In this document: positions 1-5,402 of the stretch, piece after piece
Layout: every line of letters begins with the position of its first letter
Position numbering within the stretch: the first letter of the stretch is position 1
Origin: a virus
IMG/VR virus record: IMGVR_UViG_3300032291_002536
Span: 1 to 30,404 of that record
Direction: 5' to 3' (one strand)
Length of the DNA stretch: 30,404 nt
Made by a program: the position numbers and the translations under genes
The notes under the pieces: generated by a model
What the model saw: the letters and a program-made list of their open reading frames with translations, nothing else
Told to the model about the DNA's origin: nothing
Database searches by the model: none

Positions 1-531
1 GATTTAGACAGGATACGCAGGGAAGACTGCGGTATGCCATATCTCCCAATTCAGAAATGGTACTCATACCTTTTCCCAGACCTTCATTGCGATATTTCTG
101 ATCGGTGGCTTAAGTTTTTTGGTCGTATAAAGTCAGAAATGATTGGTAAAATCTTAATCAATCGGACAGGTCGGTACACGAACCGGTGGGCAAATTATAC
201 ATTTCTCAGGGACTATGATCAGTCAAGGATGTTGTTTGTGGGTTTGGAAGAGGAAAGCGAAAGGTTCAACCAAGAGTTTGGGTTAAACATAAAGTATCAC
301 AGGGTTGAAGATTTTCTCGATTTATCTGCATGTATTGGCACATGTTCGTTCTTTATCGGCAACCAAAGCATGGCTTTCGGTATTGCAGAGGGGCTAAAAA
401 TCCCAAGGATATTAGAAACCTGCGACTTTGCACCCAATGTTATTCCGGTAGGCCCCAGTGCCTACGACTTTCTGTACACAGATGGGCTTAAGTATCATTT
501 TGCCAATTTGTACGGCCAGTATTTTGGATAG
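1..531 (+). CDS. Glycosyltransferase-like protein, 5' partial (GT9/heptosyltransferase-like C-terminus)
   Basis: The reading frame is open to the first base of the window, so the gene starts upstream and only its C-terminal about 176 residues are here; the first ATG inside is at 34. The tail FIGNQSMAFGIAEGLKIPR followed by an ENV-like NVIPVGPS segment resembles the nucleotide-sugar-binding end of GT9 (ADP-heptose transferase-like) proteins found in phage genomes, where a G-N/P-x-S loop is followed by a helix and a proline-rich strand. A central segment (LINRTGRYTN, MLFVGLEEE) fits a Rossmann strand pattern of GT-B folds. It is followed 26 nt downstream by a methyltransferase gene on the same strand. 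The substrate is unknown; it could modify phage DNA bases, virion proteins or host glycans. The family call rests on pattern recognition only. It ends with TAG. Confidence 0.5.
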   Translation, partial: DLDRIRREDCGMPYLPIQKWYSYLFPDLHCDISDRWLKFFGRIKSEMIGKILINRTGRYTNRWANYTFLRDYDQSRMLFVGLEEESERFNQEFGLNIKYHRVEDFLDLSACIGTCSFFIGNQSMAFGIAEGLKIPRILETCDFAPNVIPVGPSAYDFLYTDGLKYHFANLYGQYFG

Positions 532-557
532 CATTTCAAACACAAATTTATTTCAGT

Positions 558-1268
558 ATGATATGTAATCACAATTGGGTTGGTACTAATATTCACGGGT
601 ACAAGCAGTGTAAGATATGCCTAACTTATACCTTAGAGAATGAGGTAAATACGGGCGTATACAGCAATGATTACTGGAATCCTGCTAATGGGAGAAGTAC
701 GCTAGACGAGCAGGTTCATAACCTAAACTTTGTTCATAATGGAGCGAGTAAGGTTGATAAAGTGATGGCCTATGTCAGCGGCGGCAATAAAGCTCTTGAG
801 ATTGGTTGCGCCCCTGGCAATATGCTTCAGAAACTAGCCGATACACATACCATGGCTTTTGGTATTGAAGTCGATCCCAAGAACTTCCCCGATATAAAGA
901 GAATTGCTGATAGGGACAACACTAGACTATGGGAGGGTTTCTTTCCCTATGACTTCTTTGGCTTGAGGGACAGCACATTTGACACTATCGTAGCCATGGA
1001 TGTTTTGGAACACGCAGACGAGCCTGAGTGGTTTGTTGGACATTGTGCCAATATCTTATCACCCACGGGTAGGCTGATTGTCATGACTCCCGTTATTCAG
1101 CCGGACGTAGCCATGCCTGACCGGATGTGGAACACCGAGGAGCATATATGGGTATTTAGCCATATGCACATTATGGGCATATTCAACCATTATTTTTCTG
1201 ATGTGAGGACTGACTCTTGGCATCCTGGGCATGAGATGGTAATTGGCACAAACAAAAGAAGGAACTGA
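558..1268 (+). CDS. Class I SAM-dependent methyltransferase with N-terminal zinc ribbon
   Basis: The 236-residue protein opens with a short Cys/His cluster (C3, H5, C18, C21) that looks like a small zinc ribbon. A Rossmann methyltransferase follows: motif I is ALEIGCAPGNML near residue 80, the acidic post-I strand is FGIEVDP, and motif IV is the TIVAMDVLEHADEP segment near residue 145, followed by SPTGRLIVMTP. This is the Methyltransf_11/23 pattern typical of small-molecule, sugar or lipid methyltransferases rather than DNA base methylases, since no DPPY or PCQ motif is seen. Its stop overlaps the next start (TGATG), so the two are translationally coupled. Together with the glycosyltransferase-like gene and the second methyltransferase it may form a glycan or base modification set, which is inference. 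The ATG at 558 is the first in frame. Confidence 0.8.
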   Translation: MICNHNWVGTNIHGYKQCKICLTYTLENEVNTGVYSNDYWNPANGRSTLDEQVHNLNFVHNGASKVDKVMAYVSGGNKALEIGCAPGNMLQKLADTHTMAFGIEVDPKNFPDIKRIADRDNTRLWEGFFPYDFFGLRDSTFDTIVAMDVLEHADEPEWFVGHCANILSPTGRLIVMTPVIQPDVAMPDRMWNTEEHIWVFSHMHIMGIFNHYFSDVRTDSWHPGHEMVIGTNKRRN

Positions 1269-2110
1269 TGATTGGGTTTGTTGAAGACGGTCATAAATAT
1301 TTTTCTGTAAGTCCAGAACTACAGGGCGTGGAATGGATATCGGGAACGAAGTTTGCTTCTATGTTTTATGACAAATTTGACCCCGTATTGGGGTCGGTAA
1401 AGGCTAGTCAGAACAAGAAGGGCAAGTGGTTTGGGATGAAGCCAGAAGAGATTCAAAGGGTATGGAAACAAGAGTCTAAAAGGTCTACCGATACCGGAAC
1501 GCTGCATCATTTGGCCATGGAAAAAAAGTATTTAAGCGTGAAGAGCATGCCTCTTTTTGGCCAAGTCTTGCCAGTGTATGCCCCAATCTATGATGATAAG
1601 GGCGTAAAGTTATCTCCTAACCAGTCGTTCCCTACCGGCGTATATCCAGAAGCATTGCTTTATTTGAAGCTAACTGACAATCTAGGAATTTGTGGGCAGT
1701 CTGACACCGTTGCAACATATATGAATATTGGCAATGTTTCGGATCATAAAAGCAATAAGGAGATGAAGATGCAGGGCTATCATGATCGTTTTTCCGGCAA
1801 GACCGAGAAGTTGCATTGGCCTTTTAACTACATGGATAATTGCGACTTCTCCAAGTACACCGTCCAGATGAATCTGTATTTGTACATTATGCTAAAGAAT
1901 AACCCTCAGATGGTAGCAGGGAAGTTGGTTTTACGCCATGTGAAGTTTAGAATAGAAAGCGAGGACGAGTTCGGATTCCCGACTCATGTGTTTGAAAATG
2001 GATTGCCGGTAGTGGATGAGGTAGTAAAGTATGATGTGCCTGTGATCCCGATGTTGACTATGGAGAAAGCAATTAATCATTTAATAGAGCATTATGGCGG
2101 AAAGCAGTAA
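1268..2110 (+). CDS. PD-(D/E)XK nuclease, RecB/Cas4/exonuclease-like
   Basis: The 280-residue protein shows the ordered motifs of the RecB/Cas4-type PD-(D/E)XK superfamily. A helix carries TGTLHHLAME (76-85, GxxxH...E type), a conserved Glu lies in PEALL (128), GQSD carries the metal-binding Asp (146), DHK (159-161) is the D-x-K core, and QMNLYLY (200-206) is the QxxxY helix. No Cys cluster for an iron-sulfur site is evident. Such phage proteins usually process DNA ends during recombination or replication. Here it is sandwiched between two methyltransferases with overlaps at both ends (3 nt upstream, 17 nt downstream), so all three are probably co-translated. Whether it acts in recombination or in defence or counter-defence cannot be told from the sequence. 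Confidence 0.75.
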   Translation: MIGFVEDGHKYFSVSPELQGVEWISGTKFASMFYDKFDPVLGSVKASQNKKGKWFGMKPEEIQRVWKQESKRSTDTGTLHHLAMEKKYLSVKSMPLFGQVLPVYAPIYDDKGVKLSPNQSFPTGVYPEALLYLKLTDNLGICGQSDTVATYMNIGNVSDHKSNKEMKMQGYHDRFSGKTEKLHWPFNYMDNCDFSKYTVQMNLYLYIMLKNNPQMVAGKLVLRHVKFRIESEDEFGFPTHVFENGLPVVDEVVKYDVPVIPMLTMEKAINHLIEHYGGKQ

Positions 2111-2696
2111 AACGATCAAGCGTTGGGGGGAAGAAAGGGAGGACTCTTATTCCGGCAACACGTTGTATTTGGAAATATATGCCGGGCAGGGCATCGACAT
2201 TGGTTGCGGTAGACTGCAAACCTTTGATGGAGCAGACCCCGTCATGCCGGAGGATAAATGCGTCCACCATGACTCAGACATCTGTAACGCTGAGACCATG
2301 GAAATCTTTCAAGACGGCCAATTCGACTACGTCTGGGCATCGCATATCCTAGAGCATTTGGAGAACCCCGTTCTCGCCATTCAGAACTGGTACAGGATTG
2401 TAAAGCCCGGCGGCCTGATCTGCATCTTTGTCCCGTCCGGCTACAGGTACGAGAAAAAGTTAAGCATACCCAACTCAAGGTGGAACTTGGATCATAAGAG
2501 GTTCTATACGCTAGGGTCGTTACTGGCCGAGATTGAGGCGGCCTTAAAGCCGAATACTTACTACATTGAAAGGCTCATGGATTGTGTGGACGGATATGAT
2601 TGGAGTATCCCTCCCGACCAACATCCCGTAGGCGAATACCAGATCGAGTGCGTGATCAGAAAGATTAACCCGCCGGATTGGGAATTGGGGTGCTAG
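2094..2696 (+). CDS. Class I SAM-dependent methyltransferase (Methyltransf_11-like)
   Basis: The 200-residue protein carries motif I GIDIGCG near residue 33, an acidic ADPVMPED strand end, and HHDSDICN. A motif IV segment FDYVWASHILEHLENP is followed by IVKPGGLICIFVPS, the usual Methyltransf_11 pattern. The region preceding motif I is very short, so there is little room for a substrate domain on that side. The tail with FYTLGSLLAEIEA is typical of glycan or secondary-metabolite methyltransferases. The start overlaps the nuclease gene by 17 nt. Its 3' end overlaps the oppositely oriented cytosine methyltransferase by 32 nt (2665-2696), so the two converging transcripts are complementary at their ends. 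It ends with TAG. The substrate is unknown. Confidence 0.75.
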   Translation: MAESSKTIKRWGEEREDSYSGNTLYLEIYAGQGIDIGCGRLQTFDGADPVMPEDKCVHHDSDICNAETMEIFQDGQFDYVWASHILEHLENPVLAIQNWYRIVKPGGLICIFVPSGYRYEKKLSIPNSRWNLDHKRFYTLGSLLAEIEAALKPNTYYIERLMDCVDGYDWSIPPDQHPVGEYQIECVIRKINPPDWELGC

Positions 2697-3801
2697 TGCA
2701 AGGTAGGCTCTTATATTGCTCTATTGCTTTAAATATCTGATAAACCAAAGCAGGAACTACTGCGTTTCCATAGGCTTTGATAGATTCGTTTCGCCACTTA
2801 GGAAAGGTAATACCGTCCAGTTGACGGGAAAGCTCATCATCTCCGCTACAAATAGGGGATTGAGTTGGGAAGTTTTGCCACGTTCCCCGTATTCTTTGTG
2901 AATTTTGTGCTGAAGTATTGACTCCGAAAAACTCTGATTCTTCTCGCTCCTGTCGCATCCCCCCTTCCAATCGCTGGCGCAAGGTGTTGGCAGCATCCCC
3001 TTGATTACATTGCTTAACCCTTGCTGTTTGCTTTTTTGTGATCTCCTGTCTGAGCAATCCGGTGTTGGCAGCAACGCCCCCCCCTTGTACTTCGCCAATG
3101 TTGTTAATGTCACATCCCCTCCGTTCTCCACCTTGTCGATCACCGTTTTCATGTTCCTGCGCTCTATTGATTCGCAAGCCCTTGGTGTCGGCAGTAACCC
3201 CAGTTTTTGCATTGTCGGTTTGTAACCGCTCATTATCTCCTGTGCTAGCGTTCCGCTGTTCCCGCTCACCGGTTTGGCTTTCCCGCTGCTCACTTCGCCG
3301 TCCATTACTGTTGGTGTTTTTAGCAACAAACCAAACCCTATCCCTTCTATGGGGAGCGTTGACGGATACAGCTGGAAGTACATACGGGAATACTTCGTAC
3401 CCCGCAGCTTCCAGGTCAGCTTGCACCTCGTGGAATACCAGCCCTCCTGACCAATTAACAAGGCCGAAAACATTTTCGCCCACAACCCAACGTGGCTGAA
3501 TTTCTCTAATTGCTCTAAGCATTTCGGGCCACAAATGGCGTTCATCCTCCCTCCCTTTTCGCTTTCCAGCCATTGAGTAGGGTTGGCATGGAAATCCTCC
3601 TGTGAGGATGTCAATTTGTCCTCTGTGAATAGTGAAGTCTGTTTTTGTGATGTCATGGTAACTGATTGCTTTAGGCCAATAATGTTTTAGTACTTTTTGT
3701 CCAAACTCGTTCCACTCGCAATGAAAGACGTTCTGCCATCCCATCCATTCGGCTGCTAAATCAAAGCCGCCTATTCCTGAGAATAGTGATCCGTGGTTCA
3801 T
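2665..3801 (-). CDS. DNA (cytosine-5) methyltransferase, large polypeptide
   Basis: The 378-residue protein has the C5-methyltransferase motif order: motif I FSGIGGFDLA (7-16), motif IV GGFPCQPYS with catalytic Cys72, motif VI ENV (109-111), motif VIII RRDRVWFVA (152-160) and motif X GNAVVPALVYQIF (345 on). It transfers a methyl group from SAM to C5 of cytosine in DNA. Between VIII and X lies a hydrophilic, low-complexity stretch of about 165 residues with repeated A-N/D-T triplets. I find no clear canonical motif IX (RxLTxxExxRLQGFP type) in this frame. A second long open frame covers exactly this part of the gene and does carry a motif IX-like segment, see the entry at 2757-3656. The start overlaps the DnaA-like gene by 4 nt (ATGA). 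No cognate restriction enzyme is evident, although an HNH gene is two genes upstream. Confidence 0.9.
   Translation of the reverse strand: MNHGSLFSGIGGFDLAAEWMGWQNVFHCEWNEFGQKVLKHYWPKAISYHDITKTDFTIHRGQIDILTGGFPCQPYSMAGKRKGREDERHLWPEMLRAIREIQPRWVVGENVFGLVNWSGGLVFHEVQADLEAAGYEVFPYVLPAVSVNAPHRRDRVWFVAKNTNSNGRRSEQRESQTGEREQRNASTGDNERLQTDNAKTGVTADTKGLRINRAQEHENGDRQGGERRGCDINNIGEVQGGGVAANTGLLRQEITKKQTARVKQCNQGDAANTLRQRLEGGMRQEREESEFFGVNTSAQNSQRIRGTWQNFPTQSPICSGDDELSRQLDGITFPKWRNESIKAYGNAVVPALVYQIFKAIEQYKSLPCTSTPIPNPAG
2757..3656 (-). CDS. Nested alternative-frame protein, probable second (motif IX) polypeptide of the cytosine methyltransferase
   Basis: This 299-residue open frame lies wholly inside the cytosine methyltransferase gene on the same strand, in another phase. 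It looks like a real protein, not a shadow. It opens with TSLFTEDKLTSSQEDFHANP, has a Trp/Cys-containing segment (GWYSTRCKLTWKLRGTKYSR), four spaced (L/M)L(P/K)TP motifs, and ends with LNPLFVAEMMSFPVNW (265-280), which resembles C5-methyltransferase motif IX. I recognise this pattern from many bacterial and phage proteins encoded with such methylases. From memory of the family, M.EcoHK31I and M.EaeI consist of two polypeptides whose genes overlap in different frames, the smaller supplying motif IX; this locus fits that plan. The likely role is target recognition together with the large polypeptide. The start chosen is the ATG at 3656, without a visible ribosome site. Confidence 0.7.
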   Translation of the reverse strand: MTSQKQTSLFTEDKLTSSQEDFHANPTQWLESEKGGRMNAICGPKCLEQLEKFSHVGLWAKMFSALLIGQEGWYSTRCKLTWKLRGTKYSRMYFQLYPSTLPIEGIGFGLLLKTPTVMDGEVSSGKAKPVSGNSGTLAQEIMSGYKPTMQKLGLLPTPRACESIERRNMKTVIDKVENGGDVTLTTLAKYKGGALLPTPDCSDRRSQKSKQQGLSNVIKGMLPTPCASDWKGGCDRSEKNQSFSESILQHKIHKEYGERGKTSQLNPLFVAEMMSFPVNWTVLPFLSGETNLSKPMETQ

Positions 3802-4277
3802 AAATACTTCCTCACTACTTTTTCGTGTTCGGAAATAGTGCGCTCCCGCAATCTGATTGGGGCCTGACTGCGATAAATCGTAACCGGAACCGCCACCCTA
3901 TCAATCTTTGGCATCCTCCTTACCGGCGTAGGATTCTCCAATTCGGCCATGATGTAGGCTAAATCCTGTTTGAACTTGGGATCACTTTCTGCCAAGTCGC
4001 AGACCTGCTTAATACTATGTCGTACAGTAGTGTGCTTTGGTAGGCTTACCCGACTAGGACAATCAAATTCCGCGGCAATTTCATTCAACGTCATGCCGAG
4101 GTATGAGTACATAAGCGCCATGCATATCTGGCGTGGGACACAAAACTTCCTTTTCTGATTTACGGCCATATCCAACTTGTTCAGGTTGAAATAGCCGGCA
4201 ACAAAATCAATAATCCTTTCAGGGGTAATGCTTCCGTCTGTAATTCTGGGCGTAATCCACTTTCTATTTTTGTCCAT
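3798..4277 (-). CDS. Stand-alone DnaA domain IV-like DNA-binding protein
   Basis: The protein contains VPRQICMALMYSYLGMTLNE, IAAEF and HTTVRHSIKQV, the helix-turn-helix plus basic signature region of DnaA domain IV (the usual DHTTVLHA motif is here KHTTVRHS). No AAA+ domain is present, so it is a small replication- or transcription-related DNA binder rather than an initiator ATPase. I chose the ATG at 4277 (159 residues). A TTG at 4322 would add 15 residues including two cysteines but needs a weak start codon. The end overlaps the start of the cytosine methyltransferase by 4 nt, so the two are coupled. Possible jobs are recognition of DnaA-box-like sites at a phage origin, or regulation of this leftward cassette; both are inference. 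Confidence 0.65.
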   Translation of the reverse strand: MDKNRKWITPRITDGSITPERIIDFVAGYFNLNKLDMAVNQKRKFCVPRQICMALMYSYLGMTLNEIAAEFDCPSRVSLPKHTTVRHSIKQVCDLAESDPKFKQDLAYIMAELENPTPVRRMPKIDRVAVPVTIYRSQAPIRLRERTISEHEKVVRKYL

Positions 4278-4363
4278 AACTCCATTTTTGCATACATGAG
4301 GGCATGTTGATTCCTTGTCCAAATTGCCTTGTTTATTCTTGGGACGGCTTTCCCCAGATAATT

Positions 4364-4909
4364 TTAGTTTTTACTTTTGCCGTGATGCCTAGAGTGGCAT
4401 TTTTGGCAAACTGTAATTAATAGTGAATCTGGATGCTCCCAAGCTTTTGCGCCATTGATATATCTCTTGTGGTGAACCTGCAACTCCTTATTGGTGTCAC
4501 ACATTTGACACCTGCCGTTATCTCTTTGAATAATCCGGCTTCGAAGGGTGAGCCATTCTATGTTCTTTAATTCAGCTTCGTACTCTATCTTTCGTGGACT
4601 TTTGTATTCGCCAACTTTGACTTTACTTCCTGATATTGAAACTTTGTGTTCGCCAAATTTTCCATTGTCATATAATTGGCCAATCACTTGCCCATAACTA
4701 ATTCGAGTAGCAATCGGGATACCCATGGCGCCAAGGGTTATTTCAGCCATATTACTAAACTTTGTCAGTTGACTTCCTGGCTCCATTATCCCTTTTGATG
4801 TCAGGTATCTTCTCATCGCCCCAATTAATTCGGACTTCCTTTTCAGATTAGCCTTGATTTCCATTCTTCTGCTGGCCGATGGCGTCTTACCTTTCTTACT
4901 CTTAGCCAT
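4364..4909 (-). CDS. HNH endonuclease
   Basis: The 181-residue protein has a C-terminal HNH nuclease fold. A first zinc knuckle CQMC (134-137) is followed by VHHKRY with the catalytic His, a middle segment AWEHPDSL, and a second CQKCHSRHH knuckle (168-176). The N-terminal 120 residues are basic and unrecognised (many K and R in the first 30), possibly a DNA-binding part. Phage HNH proteins of this size are either packaging-associated nickases near terminase and portal genes or free-standing homing endonucleases. Its position next to the portal gene favours the first, while the absence of terminase in the window leaves both open. It is the first gene of the leftward cassette and sits behind a structured leader of about 420 nt starting at the leftward promoter at 5339-5369. 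Confidence 0.85.
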   Translation of the reverse strand: MAKSKKGKTPSASRRMEIKANLKRKSELIGAMRRYLTSKGIMEPGSQLTKFSNMAEITLGAMGIPIATRISYGQVIGQLYDNGKFGEHKVSISGSKVKVGEYKSPRKIEYEAELKNIEWLTLRSRIIQRDNGRCQMCDTNKELQVHHKRYINGAKAWEHPDSLLITVCQKCHSRHHGKSKN

Positions 4910-4970
4910 ATTATTTCAGTTTCTTTATCTACTACTCAATCGGACTATTGCTTGTGGTGGGATGTTCTGC

Positions 4971-5027
4971 GGTCAGTAAAAGTGTTGCCCCTCCCCTCCC
5001 CAGAAAGAGACAACACTCTTACTGACC
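4971..5027. other. 17-bp imperfect hairpin with C-rich loop
   Basis: The arms 4971-4987 and 5011-5027 (GGTCAGTAAAAGTGTTG and its near-complement) pair over 17 positions with one mismatch. The 23-nt loop is almost pure pyrimidine on the plus strand at its 5' side and carries three G4 runs separated by single A on the minus strand. It lies 62 nt upstream of the HNH start, within its probable leader. There is no T-run next to it, so it is not a simple terminator. Confidence 0.6.
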
Positions 5028-5210
5028 TATAATTTGCTTAGTGGAGCCGAGTCCCGCTTGGCTGATGTCGGAAAGTGTTACGTCCAGGCACATCATTTAA
5101 CAGTACACCTCACCTACCTTTTATCGGTTCGGGTAGAGGTCCGAGTCACCGGACTTACTTACGAAAAGCGTTAATAAGGTGCAATCGCTTTAAGGCAGTC
5201 CGACTTAGGG

Positions 5211-5252
5211 CAAATAAAAAACCCCCAAGGTTGAAGGAGAACCATTGGGGGT
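5211..5252 (-). terminator. Leftward intrinsic terminator
   Basis: On the minus strand the stem ACCCCCAATGG / CCTTGGGGGT (one bulged base, loop of 11 nt) is followed directly by TTTTTTATTT. On the plus strand the same hairpin is followed only by TATTTAC, so the polarity is leftward. It lies between the leftward promoter and the HNH gene. Confidence 0.75.
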
Positions 5253-5333
5253 ATTTACTAAAGGTCACATAATGAAATGTCCCTTGGGGAAATACCCCGA
5301 TTTCGATTGCTCCTTCTAATCGTAATCGGAATA
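5211..5333 (-). ncRNA. Candidate structured small RNA or leader RNA
   Basis: On the minus strand a good promoter (box at 5346-5339) is followed about 120 nt later by a strong intrinsic terminator, with no convincing reading frame between. The predicted RNA begins near 5333. It contains a 12-bp stem with one mismatch (5329-5318 with 5308-5297, loop AGAAGGAGC), then a small GGGG/CCCC hairpin (5298-5286), then the terminator hairpin. The first loop (GAAGGAG) and the terminator loop (CTCCTTC) are complementary over 7 nt, which would allow a kissing interaction. Read-through would make it the leader of the HNH cassette, so it could act as an attenuator instead of an independent RNA. Confidence 0.5.
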
Positions 5334-5338
5334 CAAGA

Positions 5339-5369
5339 CAAATATACTCCCTTTCTGCGTACTTACAAA
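5339..5369 (-). promoter_or_regulatory. Leftward Bacteroidetes-type promoter
   Basis: The minus strand reads TTTG (5369-5366), 19 nt spacer, then TATATTTG (5346-5339), matching the Bacteroidetes sigma consensus TTTG-N19-TAnnTTTG. It would start transcription near 5333, giving the candidate small RNA and, on read-through, the HNH/DnaA-like/methyltransferase cassette. Confidence 0.7.
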
Positions 5370-5372
5370 TAA

Positions 5373-5401
5373 TTTGCGTAATTTCGGCAAAATTATTTTT
5401 G
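5373..5401 (+). promoter_or_regulatory. Rightward promoter at the portal start
   Basis: TTTG (5373-5376), a 17-nt spacer and TATTTTTG (5394-5401) resemble the Bacteroidetes promoter. The box ends one base before the GTG start of the portal gene at 5403, so the expected start of transcription lies at or just after the start codon. TGCGT motifs at 5356, 5375 and 5400 surround it. Confidence 0.5.
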
Positions 5402-5402
5402 C

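Larger units (their letters stand above)
4910..5402. other. Divergent intergenic control region
   Basis: About 490 nt separate the leftward HNH gene from the rightward portal gene with no convincing protein-coding frame. It holds, from left to right: a 17-bp imperfect hairpin (4971-5027), a 180-nt segment with short repeats (CCGAGTC at about 5046 and 5141, a small GTCCG/CGGAC hairpin at 5139-5154), a leftward terminator (5211-5252), a candidate small RNA on the minus strand, a leftward promoter (5339-5369) and a rightward promoter (5373-5401). The motif TGCGT occurs three times in 50 nt at its right end. It is the only long non-coding stretch in the window. Confidence 0.7.

Noticed and set aside
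3038-3499. Plus-strand frame of 153 codons opposite the methyltransferase
   Set aside because: It is opposite two better coding frames and gives a Ser/Cys/Pro-rich product without any known pattern.
5028-5210. tRNA or tmRNA in the control region
   Set aside because: Fragments such as a GGCTCCACTA-like end on the minus strand look tRNA-like, but no acceptor, D and T arms can be folded at the right spacing on either strand.
4364-5333. HEARO/IsrB-type RNA-guided nuclease with its guide RNA
   Set aside because: A structured leader precedes an HNH gene, but the protein is only 181 residues and has no RuvC-like motifs, so an RNA-guided nuclease is not supported.
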